A DNA stretch of 64,000 bases, from assembly GCF_947503385.1 (NCBI RefSeq), contig NZ_CANNDO010000010.1, positions 34,445 through 98,444 on the forward strand, written 5' to 3'. How positions within the stretch are numbered: the stretch's first letter is position 1; every line of letters begins with the position of its first letter. The notes under the pieces are model-generated. The model worked only from the letters and a program-made list of their open reading frames with translations, was not told the origin of the DNA and made no database searches. This stretch comes from an uncultured Tateyamaria sp. GTDB taxonomy: Bacteria; Pseudomonadota; Alphaproteobacteria; Rhodobacterales; Rhodobacteraceae. The translations under genes and the position numbers were made by a program. Shown piece by piece: positions 18,677 to 27,098 of this stretch.

Positions 18677-19255
18677 ATGGATGCTCTTTTCTTTGCCTTG
18701 CTTGGCGCGCTCACCATGGCTGCGCTGTTTTGGTCCCGCTCACGCTATGCCGATTTTCTGGCGCAGCGGCCCGAAGATTACACCGGTGACTCGTCACAGT
18801 TCGACCTGCGCACACATCTGAGCGGGCCGATCATCTGCGAAGGCGTGATCTATGGTCCCATGGGCCGCGTCTCCTCTCGCTTTGTCGGGGAGTTTGATTG
18901 CCATTGGGAAGGCAATGTCGGCACCATGAACGAAGTGTTCACTTACGATGACGGGTCGGTGCAGGAACGCTGCTGGAACCTGACGCTCGGCAATGACGGT
19001 CGGATCAGGGCGCTGGCCAGCGACGTAGTGGGCGAAGGGTCGGGGCAGCAAATGGGCAGTGCGGTGCAACTGAAGTACCGCTATCAATTGCCCGACAGCG
19101 CCGGGGGCCACGTGCTGGACACGGTCGACTGGATGTATCTCGCGCCCAATGGAACCATTGTGAACCGGTCGCAGTTCCGAAAGTTCGGGATCAAAGTGGC
19201 GGAATTGGTGGCGACGATGCGACCAGCGGAACAGGATTTGAAAGAAGCAGCATGA
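18677..19255 (+). CDS. DUF3833 protein (RSP_1088-like)
   Basis: 192 residues, DUF3833-like. A hydrophobic N-terminus (residues 1-16, MDALFFALLGALTMAAL) looks like a membrane anchor or uncleaved signal. The soluble part contains DLRTHLSGPIICEGVIYGPMGRVSSRF and NEVFTYDDGSVQERCW-type motifs found in this family of presumed lipid-binding beta-rich proteins. Its start is one base after the MFS stop and its stop overlaps the SDR start. Position in the operon suggests an envelope-lipid role, not proven. Confidence 0.8.
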   Translation: MDALFFALLGALTMAALFWSRSRYADFLAQRPEDYTGDSSQFDLRTHLSGPIICEGVIYGPMGRVSSRFVGEFDCHWEGNVGTMNEVFTYDDGSVQERCWNLTLGNDGRIRALASDVVGEGSGQQMGSAVQLKYRYQLPDSAGGHVLDTVDWMYLAPNGTIVNRSQFRKFGIKVAELVATMRPAEQDLKEAA

Positions 19256-19992
19256 GTGCAATTGATCTGACAGGTAAGCGGTATTGGTTGGTTGGCGCAG
19301 GCGACGGGCTGGGCCGGGCTCTGGCACATCACATGAGCCGCGCGGGCATCGAGGTGATCGTGTCGTCGCGCAGCGAGGACAAGCTGCAAGAGCTCGTCGA
19401 CGAATTGCCCGGCAAGGCGACGGTTCAGACTGTCGACATAGCGGATGACGCCAGTGTCGAGGCCGCGGCAGAGGCGGTCGGCGACATTGACGGCATCGTG
19501 TTGCTGGCCGGTGTGTACTGGCCCTTTTCAGCCAAGGAATGGAACTGCGAACAGGGTGTCGCCATGGCGAATATCAACTTCACCGGCTTCATGCGCGTGC
19601 TGGGGCGGGTGATGCCGCAATTCGTGGAAAAGGATGCAGGCCACGTGGTCATCACCTCATCACTGAGCGGGTTCCGGGGGCTGCCGGGGTCTATCGGTTA
19701 CACCGCGTCCAAGGCCGCAACCATGTCGCTGGCCGAATGCATGTACGCGGATTTGCGCAACACCGGCATCCGGGTGCAGGTCGCCAATCCCGGTTTCATC
19801 AAGACGCAGCTGACCGACAAGAACGCATTTGATATGCCGTTTTTGATGGAACCTGACGCGGCTGCGCGCGAGATGTTCGAACTAATGTTGACCGACAATT
19901 TTAAGAAAAGTTTTCCGACGGTGTTTTCGCTGTTCTTCCGGGTGGGGCAGTTCCTGCCGGACTGGCTTTATTACCGCATCTTTGGGCGCTGA
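19252..19992 (+). CDS. Short-chain dehydrogenase/reductase (RSP_1087-like)
   Basis: 246 residues, SDR superfamily. The cofactor loop is the variant GAGDGLGRA at about residues 16-24. The catalytic Ser lies in ITSSLSG and the Tyr/Lys pair in YTASK. It is the last gene of the five-gene operon and overlaps the DUF3833 stop (ATGA). The C-terminal tail is hydrophobic (FSLFFRVGQFLPDWLYYRI), suggesting membrane contact. The likely substrate is a lipid-type alcohol or ketone given the operon. Cofactor preference is not resolved. Confidence 0.85.
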   Translation: MSAIDLTGKRYWLVGAGDGLGRALAHHMSRAGIEVIVSSRSEDKLQELVDELPGKATVQTVDIADDASVEAAAEAVGDIDGIVLLAGVYWPFSAKEWNCEQGVAMANINFTGFMRVLGRVMPQFVEKDAGHVVITSSLSGFRGLPGSIGYTASKAATMSLAECMYADLRNTGIRVQVANPGFIKTQLTDKNAFDMPFLMEPDAAAREMFELMLTDNFKKSFPTVFSLFFRVGQFLPDWLYYRIFGR

Positions 19993-20008
19993 GCCTGCGC
20001 AACCGCAT

Positions 20009-20022
20009 TTGAGCGGGATCAA
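20009..20022 (+). promoter_or_regulatory. Candidate Fnr/Crp-family box upstream of DUF3775 gene
   Basis: TTGAG-CGGG-ATCAA, one mismatch from the TTGAT-N4-ATCAA dyad used by FnrL and Dnr in Rhodobacteraceae. It lies 49 bases before the ATG at 20071, a sensible activator position. Confidence 0.5.
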
Positions 20023-20070
20023 AGACGGCGCGCGCTGTGCGGCGCATCCTCTGGCTCAGGAGGATTCGTT

Positions 20071-20400
20071 ATGGACACCGAATTGAACAGGGACCTTGTG
20101 GCGCAGATCGTGCTGATGGGTCGCGAACTGGACCGCGCCGAAGGCGAGTTGCGCGGCGTCATCGACCGATTGGGCATCGACGAACAAGCGGCTTTGGTCG
20201 CCGTCATGTGGGTCGGACGCGGCGCATTCGAGGCCGCAGAGTGGCAAGTGGCGCTGGACACCGCTGCGGCAGAGGCGACGACGCCATGTGCGGATTACAT
20301 TCTTGGCACGCCGCATTTCACCGACCATCTTGAGGCCGGAATGGAAGCCTTGGGCGAGCAACTGGGCGAGAACGAAGGCGGTTTGATCAACTTTGCCTGA
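20071..20400 (+). CDS. DUF3775 protein
   Basis: 109 residues, acidic, predicted cytosolic. The LVAVMWVGRGAFEAAEW stretch and the C-terminal YILGTPHFTDHLEAGMEALGE are typical of DUF3775 proteins as I remember them. Start ATG 20071 follows a strong AGGAGG site eight bases upstream. The Fnr-like dyad upstream suggests oxygen-responsive expression. Function is unknown. It converges on the saccharopine dehydrogenase gene, leaving seven bases between stops. Confidence 0.75.
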   Translation: MDTELNRDLVAQIVLMGRELDRAEGELRGVIDRLGIDEQAALVAVMWVGRGAFEAAEWQVALDTAAAEATTPCADYILGTPHFTDHLEAGMEALGEQLGENEGGLINFA

Positions 20401-20407
20401 CGGACCG

Positions 20408-21463
20408 CTACAGGGTTCTGCACGCCTGATCGAATTGCACCTTGGCGCGCGCCCAGACACCGGCGTTCAGGTCTGGCAAGCGCAACAGGCTGGGCAGCAA
20501 TTGCCCGGCATAGTCCTCGGCGCTTTCGACGGGCAGCATGGATGGCAGGTTGTCGATCGCTGTGACATCCAACGGCGGCCTATCATGCACGCGCAGGGCG
20601 GGCGCGTCCCACGTGGTTGTTTGATCGTAGACCTTGATCGGGGAAAAGTCGCTGTCGGGATCACAGGCGATATCGCCGATGACGCTGAGCCTGCGCGCAT
20701 CATGCGGGGCTGAGGCTGGTACAAAAACGGGCGTGCCGGGCCGCGCAAGGATGCAGTTGAAAAAGATGTCATGGGCCAGCACCTCCGGGAAAGGGCCGCC
20801 ATGGGCCGTCTCTTCCACATCCCAGCGGGTCGTGGGCACGCCCATCGCGGTGCAAAGGTCTGCAGCGCCCGTGCCCACCCGCCCGAGCGCGCCGATGATG
20901 AGCGCGGTGGGCCGGTGCGTGCCTGTGGCCACGAGATCGGATTGAAGGTCCGCCAGCAGATGGTTGGCACTGGGGTAACTGCCGACGGCACCGGCCAAAG
21001 CACCGCTTTGTTGCGCGGCCCAGCATTTGAGCGCAACCGCAGCACCTGCATAGCCAGCCCAGTAGCCAAAGGCCGCAACCCGTCGCCCGTCCGCATCCAC
21101 GAGATATTCCAGATCATAGAGTGTACCGCCGCCCGCCTGAAACCGGCGCAGCAGAGCCTGACCTGCGGGCTGGCCCTTGAAGGCGTGGCCAAACATGATG
21201 TGGCGGTGGGGCAGGGGCGTGCCGTCATCTGGCAGTTCCTTGAGGCCAAAGACGATGGCGTCGCGCGGCGCATCGGGCCATGCCCCCTCGGTCACGATCT
21301 GTGCACCGGCGGCGCGGTAGCGGTCGGTGGGGACGCAGCGGCTGGTGCTGTCCTCGACTGTCACTGTCAGACCTGCGGCGATCAGCTTGGCCGTGCCTTC
21401 GGGCGTCAGACCCACGCGGGTTTCGTTGTCGCGCTGTTCGGCGCGCACCCAGAGATGAGTCAT
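20408..21463 (-). CDS. Saccharopine dehydrogenase (NAD+, L-lysine-forming) type
   Basis: 351 residues. It resembles the fungal Lys1 class with the alanine-dehydrogenase-like N-terminal fold: WVRAEQRDNETRVGLTPEG at the start, then IVFGLKELPDDG and IMFGHAFKGQ, and an NAD-binding segment ALIIGALGRVGTGA at about residue 185. Lys1 enzymes cleave saccharopine to lysine and 2-oxoglutarate or run in reverse. Bacteria normally make lysine through diaminopimelate, so here it may act in lysine or saccharopine breakdown. Its start overlaps the GST stop by 4 bp, the last gene of a three-gene operon. Confidence 0.82.
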   Translation of the reverse strand: MTHLWVRAEQRDNETRVGLTPEGTAKLIAAGLTVTVEDSTSRCVPTDRYRAAGAQIVTEGAWPDAPRDAIVFGLKELPDDGTPLPHRHIMFGHAFKGQPAGQALLRRFQAGGGTLYDLEYLVDADGRRVAAFGYWAGYAGAAVALKCWAAQQSGALAGAVGSYPSANHLLADLQSDLVATGTHRPTALIIGALGRVGTGAADLCTAMGVPTTRWDVEETAHGGPFPEVLAHDIFFNCILARPGTPVFVPASAPHDARRLSVIGDIACDPDSDFSPIKVYDQTTTWDAPALRVHDRPPLDVTAIDNLPSMLPVESAEDYAGQLLPSLLRLPDLNAGVWARAKVQFDQACRTL

Positions 21464-22074
21464 CTCAGCAGCCCCTTTGCCCGCATCACGTCGATGCTGT
21501 GGCGCGCGCTCATTGTGTCCATGAAGCCCCGGATGCGGGGGAACGGTGCGAGGTCAACGCCGTCACCGGGCAGCCACGTGCAAACCACGTAGAGGTAGCA
21601 ATCGGCAATCGACAGATGCGCGCCCAGCACAAAAGGCGCGGCGATGCAGTTTTCTTCGACGAAAGTGGCGCTTTCGGTCATCGTTTGCGGCACCTTGGCG
21701 GCCATGTCGTCGCGGCTGGCCTGCTGGTCCGCCCAGCGGTGGCCACGCATCTTGTGGGCGTGGTTCACATGCATGGTCGAGGCGAGGTAGTACATGACGC
21801 TGCGCGCCTGAGCGGCGTGCACCGGATCGGCGGGCATCAGGCGCGGGTCATGGGCCGCGACAAAGTCGAGGATTGCACCGGTTTCGGTCAGGACGGTGCC
21901 GTCGTCGAGGATCAGAGCGGGCACGCGGCCTTTGGGGTTGATGGCGCGGTAGTCGTCACTTTGCTGTGCGCCGCTGGCAAAATCGACCATGTGCAGATCG
22001 TAATCCACGCCCGCTTCTTCGAGGGCGATGGCAACGGCGACCGAGATGGTGCCGGGGGCGGCAAAAAGTTTCAT
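21460..22074 (-). CDS. Glutathione S-transferase family protein
   Basis: 204 residues, two-domain GST. The N-terminal thioredoxin fold begins MKLFAAPGTISVAVAIALEEAG; the substrate-side cis-proline lies in GRVPAL and the glutathione gamma-glutamyl site in TETGAIL. The C-terminal helical domain carries the N-capping SIADCYLY. Start 22074 is the ATG at the family-typical first beta strand; frame further upstream lies in the phosphatase gene. It follows the phosphatase by seven bases and overlaps saccharopine dehydrogenase. Substrate unknown. Confidence 0.88.
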   Translation of the reverse strand: MKLFAAPGTISVAVAIALEEAGVDYDLHMVDFASGAQQSDDYRAINPKGRVPALILDDGTVLTETGAILDFVAAHDPRLMPADPVHAAQARSVMYYLASTMHVNHAHKMRGHRWADQQASRDDMAAKVPQTMTESATFVEENCIAAPFVLGAHLSIADCYLYVVCTWLPGDGVDLAPFPRIRGFMDTMSARHSIDVMRAKGLLR

Positions 22075-22081
22075 GGGGACC

Positions 22082-22735
22082 TCAAACGTGGGTGTGGGCG
22101 TGGTGGCGATCGGGTGCCTCAAGATGCGGGATCGCGTTGAAGAGAACCGGCGACCACGTGCCACCGATGGGATGCAGCCGGTGCATGGAGGTGTTGAAAA
22201 TCGCCAGCGCAACATTTGCCATAGCACTGACGTCGAGACCCAGATGCAAACGCATGGTCATCGCGATCAGCCCGCCGGAGGTTACGACCAGCGCAGGCCC
22301 CGACCCTTCACCGATTTCGGTCAACGCTTCGCTTATGCGGCTTTCGAAGGCCGAAAACCGTTCCGGCACGCCTTCGAGTTTGTCGTCCTGCCAGTGCGAC
22401 AGGACCTTGGGGAAATGGTGGACGAACTGGCTGGGATCTTCGGGGGCGCTGATCCCGTGTTCGGCCTCCAGCGCTTGGGCCATGGTGAAATACTCAAGCT
22501 CATTGAGCCGCGCGTCTTCGGTGGCGTTGAGGCCGGTGTTCATCGCCTCGGCTGTCTGGCGGTGCCGTTTGAGCGTGCCGGTATAAAGCCGGGTGTGGGT
22601 CTGGTGTGTTGCACGCATATGGTCCCCCAGCCATGCGGACTGCTGGCGGCCCAGTGGGCTGAGCCGGTCATAGCTCGCCTCGTCCGTTGCGTGCGTGTTG
22701 GCCTGACCGTGGCGGATGAGGGTGATGTGGGACAT
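22082..22735 (-). CDS. Histidine phosphatase (phosphoglycerate-mutase-like)
   Basis: 217 residues, histidine phosphatase superfamily. The catalytic LIRHGQAN motif is at about residues 5-12, with the acid residue in LNELEYF and the second conserved His in TSGGLIAMTMR-type context (the usual GH is replaced by GG). Start 22735 gives the family-typical MSHITLIRHG. First gene of a minus-strand operon with GST and saccharopine dehydrogenase. The physiological phosphate ester is unknown. Confidence 0.83.
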   Translation of the reverse strand: MSHITLIRHGQANTHATDEASYDRLSPLGRQQSAWLGDHMRATHQTHTRLYTGTLKRHRQTAEAMNTGLNATEDARLNELEYFTMAQALEAEHGISAPEDPSQFVHHFPKVLSHWQDDKLEGVPERFSAFESRISEALTEIGEGSGPALVVTSGGLIAMTMRLHLGLDVSAMANVALAIFNTSMHRLHPIGGTWSPVLFNAIPHLEAPDRHHAHTHV

Positions 22736-22794
22736 GGGGTGCCTGCTGCTGCTTTGGTGCTGTTCTAGGTCAGGGGGGCGCATGTGGAAAGGAC

Positions 22795-22835
22795 GGGAGC
22801 CTCCGGCGGGGATTTTTTTGGGACAGAGACGGGGG
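22795..22835 (+). repeat. Dispersed intergenic repeat, family 1, copy C
   Basis: GAGCCTCCGGCGGGGA, a run of T, then GGGACAGAGACGGGGG. It matches copies D and E closely and copies A and B in reverse. It lies in the divergent region between the phosphatase gene and fdhA, not at a gene end. Confidence 0.7.
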
Positions 22836-22967
22836 ACGCGGATTGGCGCATGGTGGCGCATTTCGGAAACGGGCGCGCCGCGAAACAGGGCTTTGGTGTC
22901 GGGAATGGGAGTCTGTTTGTGGCGCGGGGCGCGCTAGAACGGGGGCCAGATCAGGGAGACGGGTGCG

Positions 22968-25730
22968 ATGACCGATAAGGTGACATTCACGCTGGATGGG
23001 GAAGACGTGCAGGCGGAGGCAGGCATGACCATCTGGGAGGTGGCCAATGGTCGGGGCCTTGTGATCCCGCATCTGTGCCACAAGCCAGCCCCCGGATATC
23101 GTCCCGACGGCAACTGCCGGGCCTGCATGGTGGAGATCGAAGGTGAGCGCACGCTGGCGGCATCGTGCATCCGCGAACCTGCCGAGGGTATGGTGGTGAC
23201 GACAAACTCGGCCCGCGCCGAAGGCGCGCGCAAGATGGTGGTCGAGATGCTGCTGGCGGACCAGCCCGAACGTGACGTGGCGCATGACAAGTCCGCGCAT
23301 CTCTGGGACATGGCCGAGGCCAATGGCGTCTCTGAAAGCCGATTGCCCAAACTGGAAGCCGAGCGCATCCCGCTGCTGGATGACAGCCATGTGGGGATGT
23401 CAGTGAACCTTGATGCCTGCATCCAGTGCGGGTTGTGTGTACGGGCCTGCCGTGAGGTGCAGGTGAACGACGTGATCGGGATGTCGGGCCGGGGGCACGA
23501 CGCCTATCCGACGTTCGATTTCGCAGACCCCATGGGAGCGTCGACATGCGTGGCCTGTGGCGAGTGCGTTCAGGCCTGTCCGACAGGGGCGTTGATGCCC
23601 GCTACGGTCGTGGACGACGCGCAGGTGGGCGACAGCAAGGACTATGACCGCGAGGTCGAAAGCATCTGTCCGTTCTGCGGCGTGGGCTGTCAGGTGTCGC
23701 TGAAGGTCAAGGACAACAAGGTCAAGTTCGTCGAAGGGATCAACGGCCCGGCCAACGAAGGACGGCTCTGCGTCAAGGGGCGGTTCGGGTTCGACTATAT
23801 CCACCACGATCACCGCCTGACCAAGCCGCTGATCCGGCGCGACGATGCGCCCGCCAAAGGGTTGAACGTCGACCCGGGGAATTGGGGCGAAGTGTTCCGC
23901 GAGGCCACATGGGACGAAGCGCTGGACTTTGCGGCGAACGGTCTGAAAGGGCGCGGGCGTGAGGTTGCAGGCTTTGGTTCGGCCAAATGCACGAACGAAG
24001 AGGCGTACCTCTTCCAGAAATTCATCCGTCAGGGCTTTGGCCACAACAACGTCGACCACTGCACGCGGCTGTGCCATGCATCGTCGGTTGCGGCGCTGAT
24101 GGAGAACGTGGGCTCGGGGGCGGTCACCGCGACATTCAACGAGATCGAGAATGCGGATGTGGCGATTGTGATCGGGGCGAACCCGATCGAAAACCACCCC
24201 GTCGCCGCCACCTATTTCAAGCAGTTCACCAAACGCGGCGGCAAGCTGATCGTGATGGACCCACGGGGGCAAGCGCTCAAGCGGTTTGCATCGCACATGC
24301 TGCAATTCCGCCCCGGTGCGGACGTGTCGATGCTGAACGCGATCATGCATGTGATTGTCGAAGAAGGTCTCTTCGACCAGCAATATATCGAGGCCTATAC
24401 CGAAAACTGGGACGCCGAAAAGGCGCATCTGGCCAATTTCCCACCGGACAAGATGGCCGAGATTTGCGGGATCGAGGCTGATGTGTTGCGTGACGTGGCG
24501 CGTACTTTTGCGGGTGCGCAGGCGGGCATGATCTTTTGGGGGATGGGCGTGTCGCAGCATATCCACGGCACGGACAATTCACGGTGCCTGATCTCTCTGG
24601 CGCTGATGACGGGCCATGTGGGGCGGCCCGGTGCCGGGCTGCACCCGCTGCGCGGGCAAAACAACGTGCAGGGGGCGTCTGATGCCGGGCTGATCCCGAT
24701 GTTCCTGCCGGACTATCAGACGGTAACGGATGACGGCGTGCGCTCGGCCTTTACCTCTGTCTGGGGGTCTGGGGATTTCTCGAATGAGAAGGGCCTGACC
24801 GTGACCGAGATCATGGATGCAGTCCATGACGGCGATATCAAGGCGATGTATGTGTTGGGCGAAAACCCGGCCATGTCGGACCCGGATGTGGAGCACGCCC
24901 GCGATGCGCTGGCCAAACTGGATCATCTCGTGGTGCAGGACATCTTTCTGACGGAAACGGCGAACTATGCCGACGTGATCCTGCCCGCCTCCGCCTTTGC
25001 CGAAAAATCGGGGACTGTGACCAACACCAACCGGCAGGTGCAAATGGGGCGGCCTGCCGTTTCCCCGCCCGGCCAAGCGCGGGAGGATTGGTGGATCGAG
25101 GTGGAACTGGCCAAACGGTGCGGTCTGGACTGGTCCTATGACAGCCCCGCGGATGTGTTTGCCGAGATGAAGCAGAACATGGCGTCGCTCGACAACATCA
25201 CGTGGGCGCGGCTCGAAGACGAGAATGCCGTGACCTACCCGTCGCTGTCGCCCGAGGATCCCGGTCAACCGATCGTGTTTGGCGATGGGTTCCCGCGGCC
25301 GGACGGGCGCGCGCGCTTTACCCCGGCTGCGGTGATTGCGCCGGACGACGTGCCGGATGCCGACTATCCGATGATCCTGACCACGGGGCGGCAGCTGGAA
25401 CACTGGCACACGGGGTCGATGACCCGGCGGTCCAAAGTGCTGGACGCGGTGGAGCCGGAGGCGAACTGTTCGCTGCACCCGTCCACCTTGCGCAAACTGG
25501 GGATCGAGGCGGGCGGCATGGTCCGCCTGACGACCAAGCGCGGCTCGATTGAGATCATGGCGCGCGAGGATCGTGCGGTGGCCCCGGACATGGTGTTCCT
25601 GCCCTTTGCCTATGTGGAGGCGGCCGCGAATATCCTGACCAATCCGGCGGTGGACCCCTATGGCAAAATCCCGGAGTTCAAGTTCTCGGCCGTGCGGGTC
25701 GAGGCTGCGACAGCGATGGCGGCAGAGTAG
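22968..25730 (+). CDS. fdhA: Formate dehydrogenase alpha subunit (Mo/W-bisMGD), solitary
   Basis: Catalytic subunit oxidising formate to CO2, 920 residues. In order: [2Fe-2S] ferredoxin domain (C37, C50, C53, C67); a subunit-G-like region near 100-120; two [4Fe-4S] motifs (C151/154/157/161 and C194/197/200/204); the molybdopterin-domain cluster (C234/237/241/268); the active-site Mo ligand Cys369 with His370 in HCTRLCHASS; and the C-terminal MopB domain. The His-Cys-ligated cluster usual after the [2Fe-2S] domain in FdsA/NuoG-type proteins seems absent: the HDKSAHLWDMAEANG segment has no cysteines. No beta/gamma diaphorase subunits or fdhD lie nearby, so its electron acceptor must be encoded elsewhere. 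GGGAGA precedes the ATG. Confidence 0.9.
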   Translation: MTDKVTFTLDGEDVQAEAGMTIWEVANGRGLVIPHLCHKPAPGYRPDGNCRACMVEIEGERTLAASCIREPAEGMVVTTNSARAEGARKMVVEMLLADQPERDVAHDKSAHLWDMAEANGVSESRLPKLEAERIPLLDDSHVGMSVNLDACIQCGLCVRACREVQVNDVIGMSGRGHDAYPTFDFADPMGASTCVACGECVQACPTGALMPATVVDDAQVGDSKDYDREVESICPFCGVGCQVSLKVKDNKVKFVEGINGPANEGRLCVKGRFGFDYIHHDHRLTKPLIRRDDAPAKGLNVDPGNWGEVFREATWDEALDFAANGLKGRGREVAGFGSAKCTNEEAYLFQKFIRQGFGHNNVDHCTRLCHASSVAALMENVGSGAVTATFNEIENADVAIVIGANPIENHPVAATYFKQFTKRGGKLIVMDPRGQALKRFASHMLQFRPGADVSMLNAIMHVIVEEGLFDQQYIEAYTENWDAEKAHLANFPPDKMAEICGIEADVLRDVARTFAGAQAGMIFWGMGVSQHIHGTDNSRCLISLALMTGHVGRPGAGLHPLRGQNNVQGASDAGLIPMFLPDYQTVTDDGVRSAFTSVWGSGDFSNEKGLTVTEIMDAVHDGDIKAMYVLGENPAMSDPDVEHARDALAKLDHLVVQDIFLTETANYADVILPASAFAEKSGTVTNTNRQVQMGRPAVSPPGQAREDWWIEVELAKRCGLDWSYDSPADVFAEMKQNMASLDNITWARLEDENAVTYPSLSPEDPGQPIVFGDGFPRPDGRARFTPAAVIAPDDVPDADYPMILTTGRQLEHWHTGSMTRRSKVLDAVEPEANCSLHPSTLRKLGIEAGGMVRLTTKRGSIEIMAREDRAVAPDMVFLPFAYVEAAANILTNPAVDPYGKIPEFKFSAVRVEAATAMAAE

Positions 25731-25733
25731 CGG

Positions 25734-26954
25734 TTATTCGGTCCAGGTGACATCCCCGACAAAGATATAACCCGCGCCGTAAACGGTGCGGATATGCTTG
25801 GGCGCCTTGGGGTCGTCCCCGAGCTTTTGTCGCAACCGTGAGATGCGCACATCCAGCGCGCGGTCTGAACAGGGGCTGAGCCCGGGTGCGGCAAAGATCT
25901 CTTCGCGTGTGATCAGCCGGTTGGCGGCGGTCAGAAAGGCGCGCAATAGGGCTGCTTCGGCAACCGTCAGGGCAACGGGATCACCATTTCCGCTCAAATC
26001 CAGCCGGTCAAACTGCGCGGTCCACGCGCCAAACTGTGCCGTACGGCTTTGCCTCACGTCGCCGCTTTGCGACAGGGTGATGTCCATTGACAGAACGTAA
26101 ACGCCGGTCACCACGCCTGCGGAATTGGTGTCAGGCGTAAAGGCCGCGCGGATATGCCGGCCATCCTGGGCGACGGTGAACTCAACGACTTTTGGGTGGC
26201 CATCGTAGGCCGACCGGAGTGCGGGTGTTATTTCGCTGTAGATCTGCGGCCCCAGAACGGATTGTGCCGTGTGCCCGACGATGTCGTCTGCGCCGTTATA
26301 GGGGTGCAGCGGCAAGCGCTGGTTCGAATAGGTATAACGTTCCTGTTGATCGAGCCGCGCAATGTGTGCGGGTGTCGTTTCCGCGGCGAGCCGGACGCGC
26401 GCCTCTGCCGCCTCAAGGTGTTGCTGGGTTTCGTGCAGGCGGCTGATTGTCGCCTCCAGCGCACGGTTCGCGCGGGCCAGTTCTTCGGATCGGTCCAAAA
26501 GGCGGCCCGATAATTCGTCGGAATGCGACCGCAGCATCTCTTCCTGCCGTTTGATGTCGGTGATGTCGGTATAGACCGTGACCCAACCGCCTTGGCGCAG
26601 CGGCCCCCCTTCGACGGAAATCCAGCGTCCGTTCGAGCGTTTGCGTTCGACGTAATGCTGCTCGAACGTCAGGGCCTGTTGCACGCGGGCCTGAATAAAG
26701 CCTTCGGGGTCATTCACGTCGCCGTATTCCCCCGTCTGAACCAGATAGCGGATCGTGTCGGAAAACGGGGCGCCGGGCTCGCATAGGTGCGGTGGCAGGC
26801 CAAACATCGCGCGGAAGCGTTGGTTGGCCACGATCAGCCTGAGGTCATCGCTGTAGATCGACAGGGCCTGCTGGATCATGTTCAGGCCCGACCGCAGCAG
26901 AACGGATGTGTCGCGCGACCGGTGCAGAATGTCCGGGGACTGGATTTGCGACAT
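25734..26954 (-). CDS. PAS-domain transcriptional regulator with OmpR-type DNA-binding domain
   Basis: 406 residues from ATG 26954. A PAS domain covers about residues 15-130 (IYSDDLRLIVANQRFRAMFG). A coiled coil follows at 135-190 with heptad-like SDELSGRLLDRSEELARANR. A second PAS lies at about 190-300. A C-terminal winged helix (300-406) shows the OmpR/PhoB pattern RALDVRISRLRQKLGDD and IRTVYGAGYIF. There is no receiver, kinase or membrane segment, so signal input must be by ligand or partner binding to PAS. It converges on fdhA (three bases apart) and is divergent from the acyl-CoA synthetase/Liv cluster, a plausible target. Confidence 0.82.
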   Translation of the reverse strand: MSQIQSPDILHRSRDTSVLLRSGLNMIQQALSIYSDDLRLIVANQRFRAMFGLPPHLCEPGAPFSDTIRYLVQTGEYGDVNDPEGFIQARVQQALTFEQHYVERKRSNGRWISVEGGPLRQGGWVTVYTDITDIKRQEEMLRSHSDELSGRLLDRSEELARANRALEATISRLHETQQHLEAAEARVRLAAETTPAHIARLDQQERYTYSNQRLPLHPYNGADDIVGHTAQSVLGPQIYSEITPALRSAYDGHPKVVEFTVAQDGRHIRAAFTPDTNSAGVVTGVYVLSMDITLSQSGDVRQSRTAQFGAWTAQFDRLDLSGNGDPVALTVAEAALLRAFLTAANRLITREEIFAAPGLSPCSDRALDVRISRLRQKLGDDPKAPKHIRTVYGAGYIFVGDVTWTE

Positions 26955-27098
26955 GATCGAAACCTGAAACAATTCGTTGCATTTGAGAATGTATTCAGAA
27001 AGATTTGACAGGTCTAGACGTTCCCGCGACGTTTCAGGTGCGGGATTCGCGTAGCCCGTCAAAACAAGCCGGAGACCGGCAACCAGGGAGGACATTAC

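Noticed and set aside
22082..22735. Cofactor-dependent phosphoglycerate mutase of glycolysis
   Set aside because: Too divergent after the RHG motif, and the second conserved motif is altered; only the broad histidine phosphatase family is supported.
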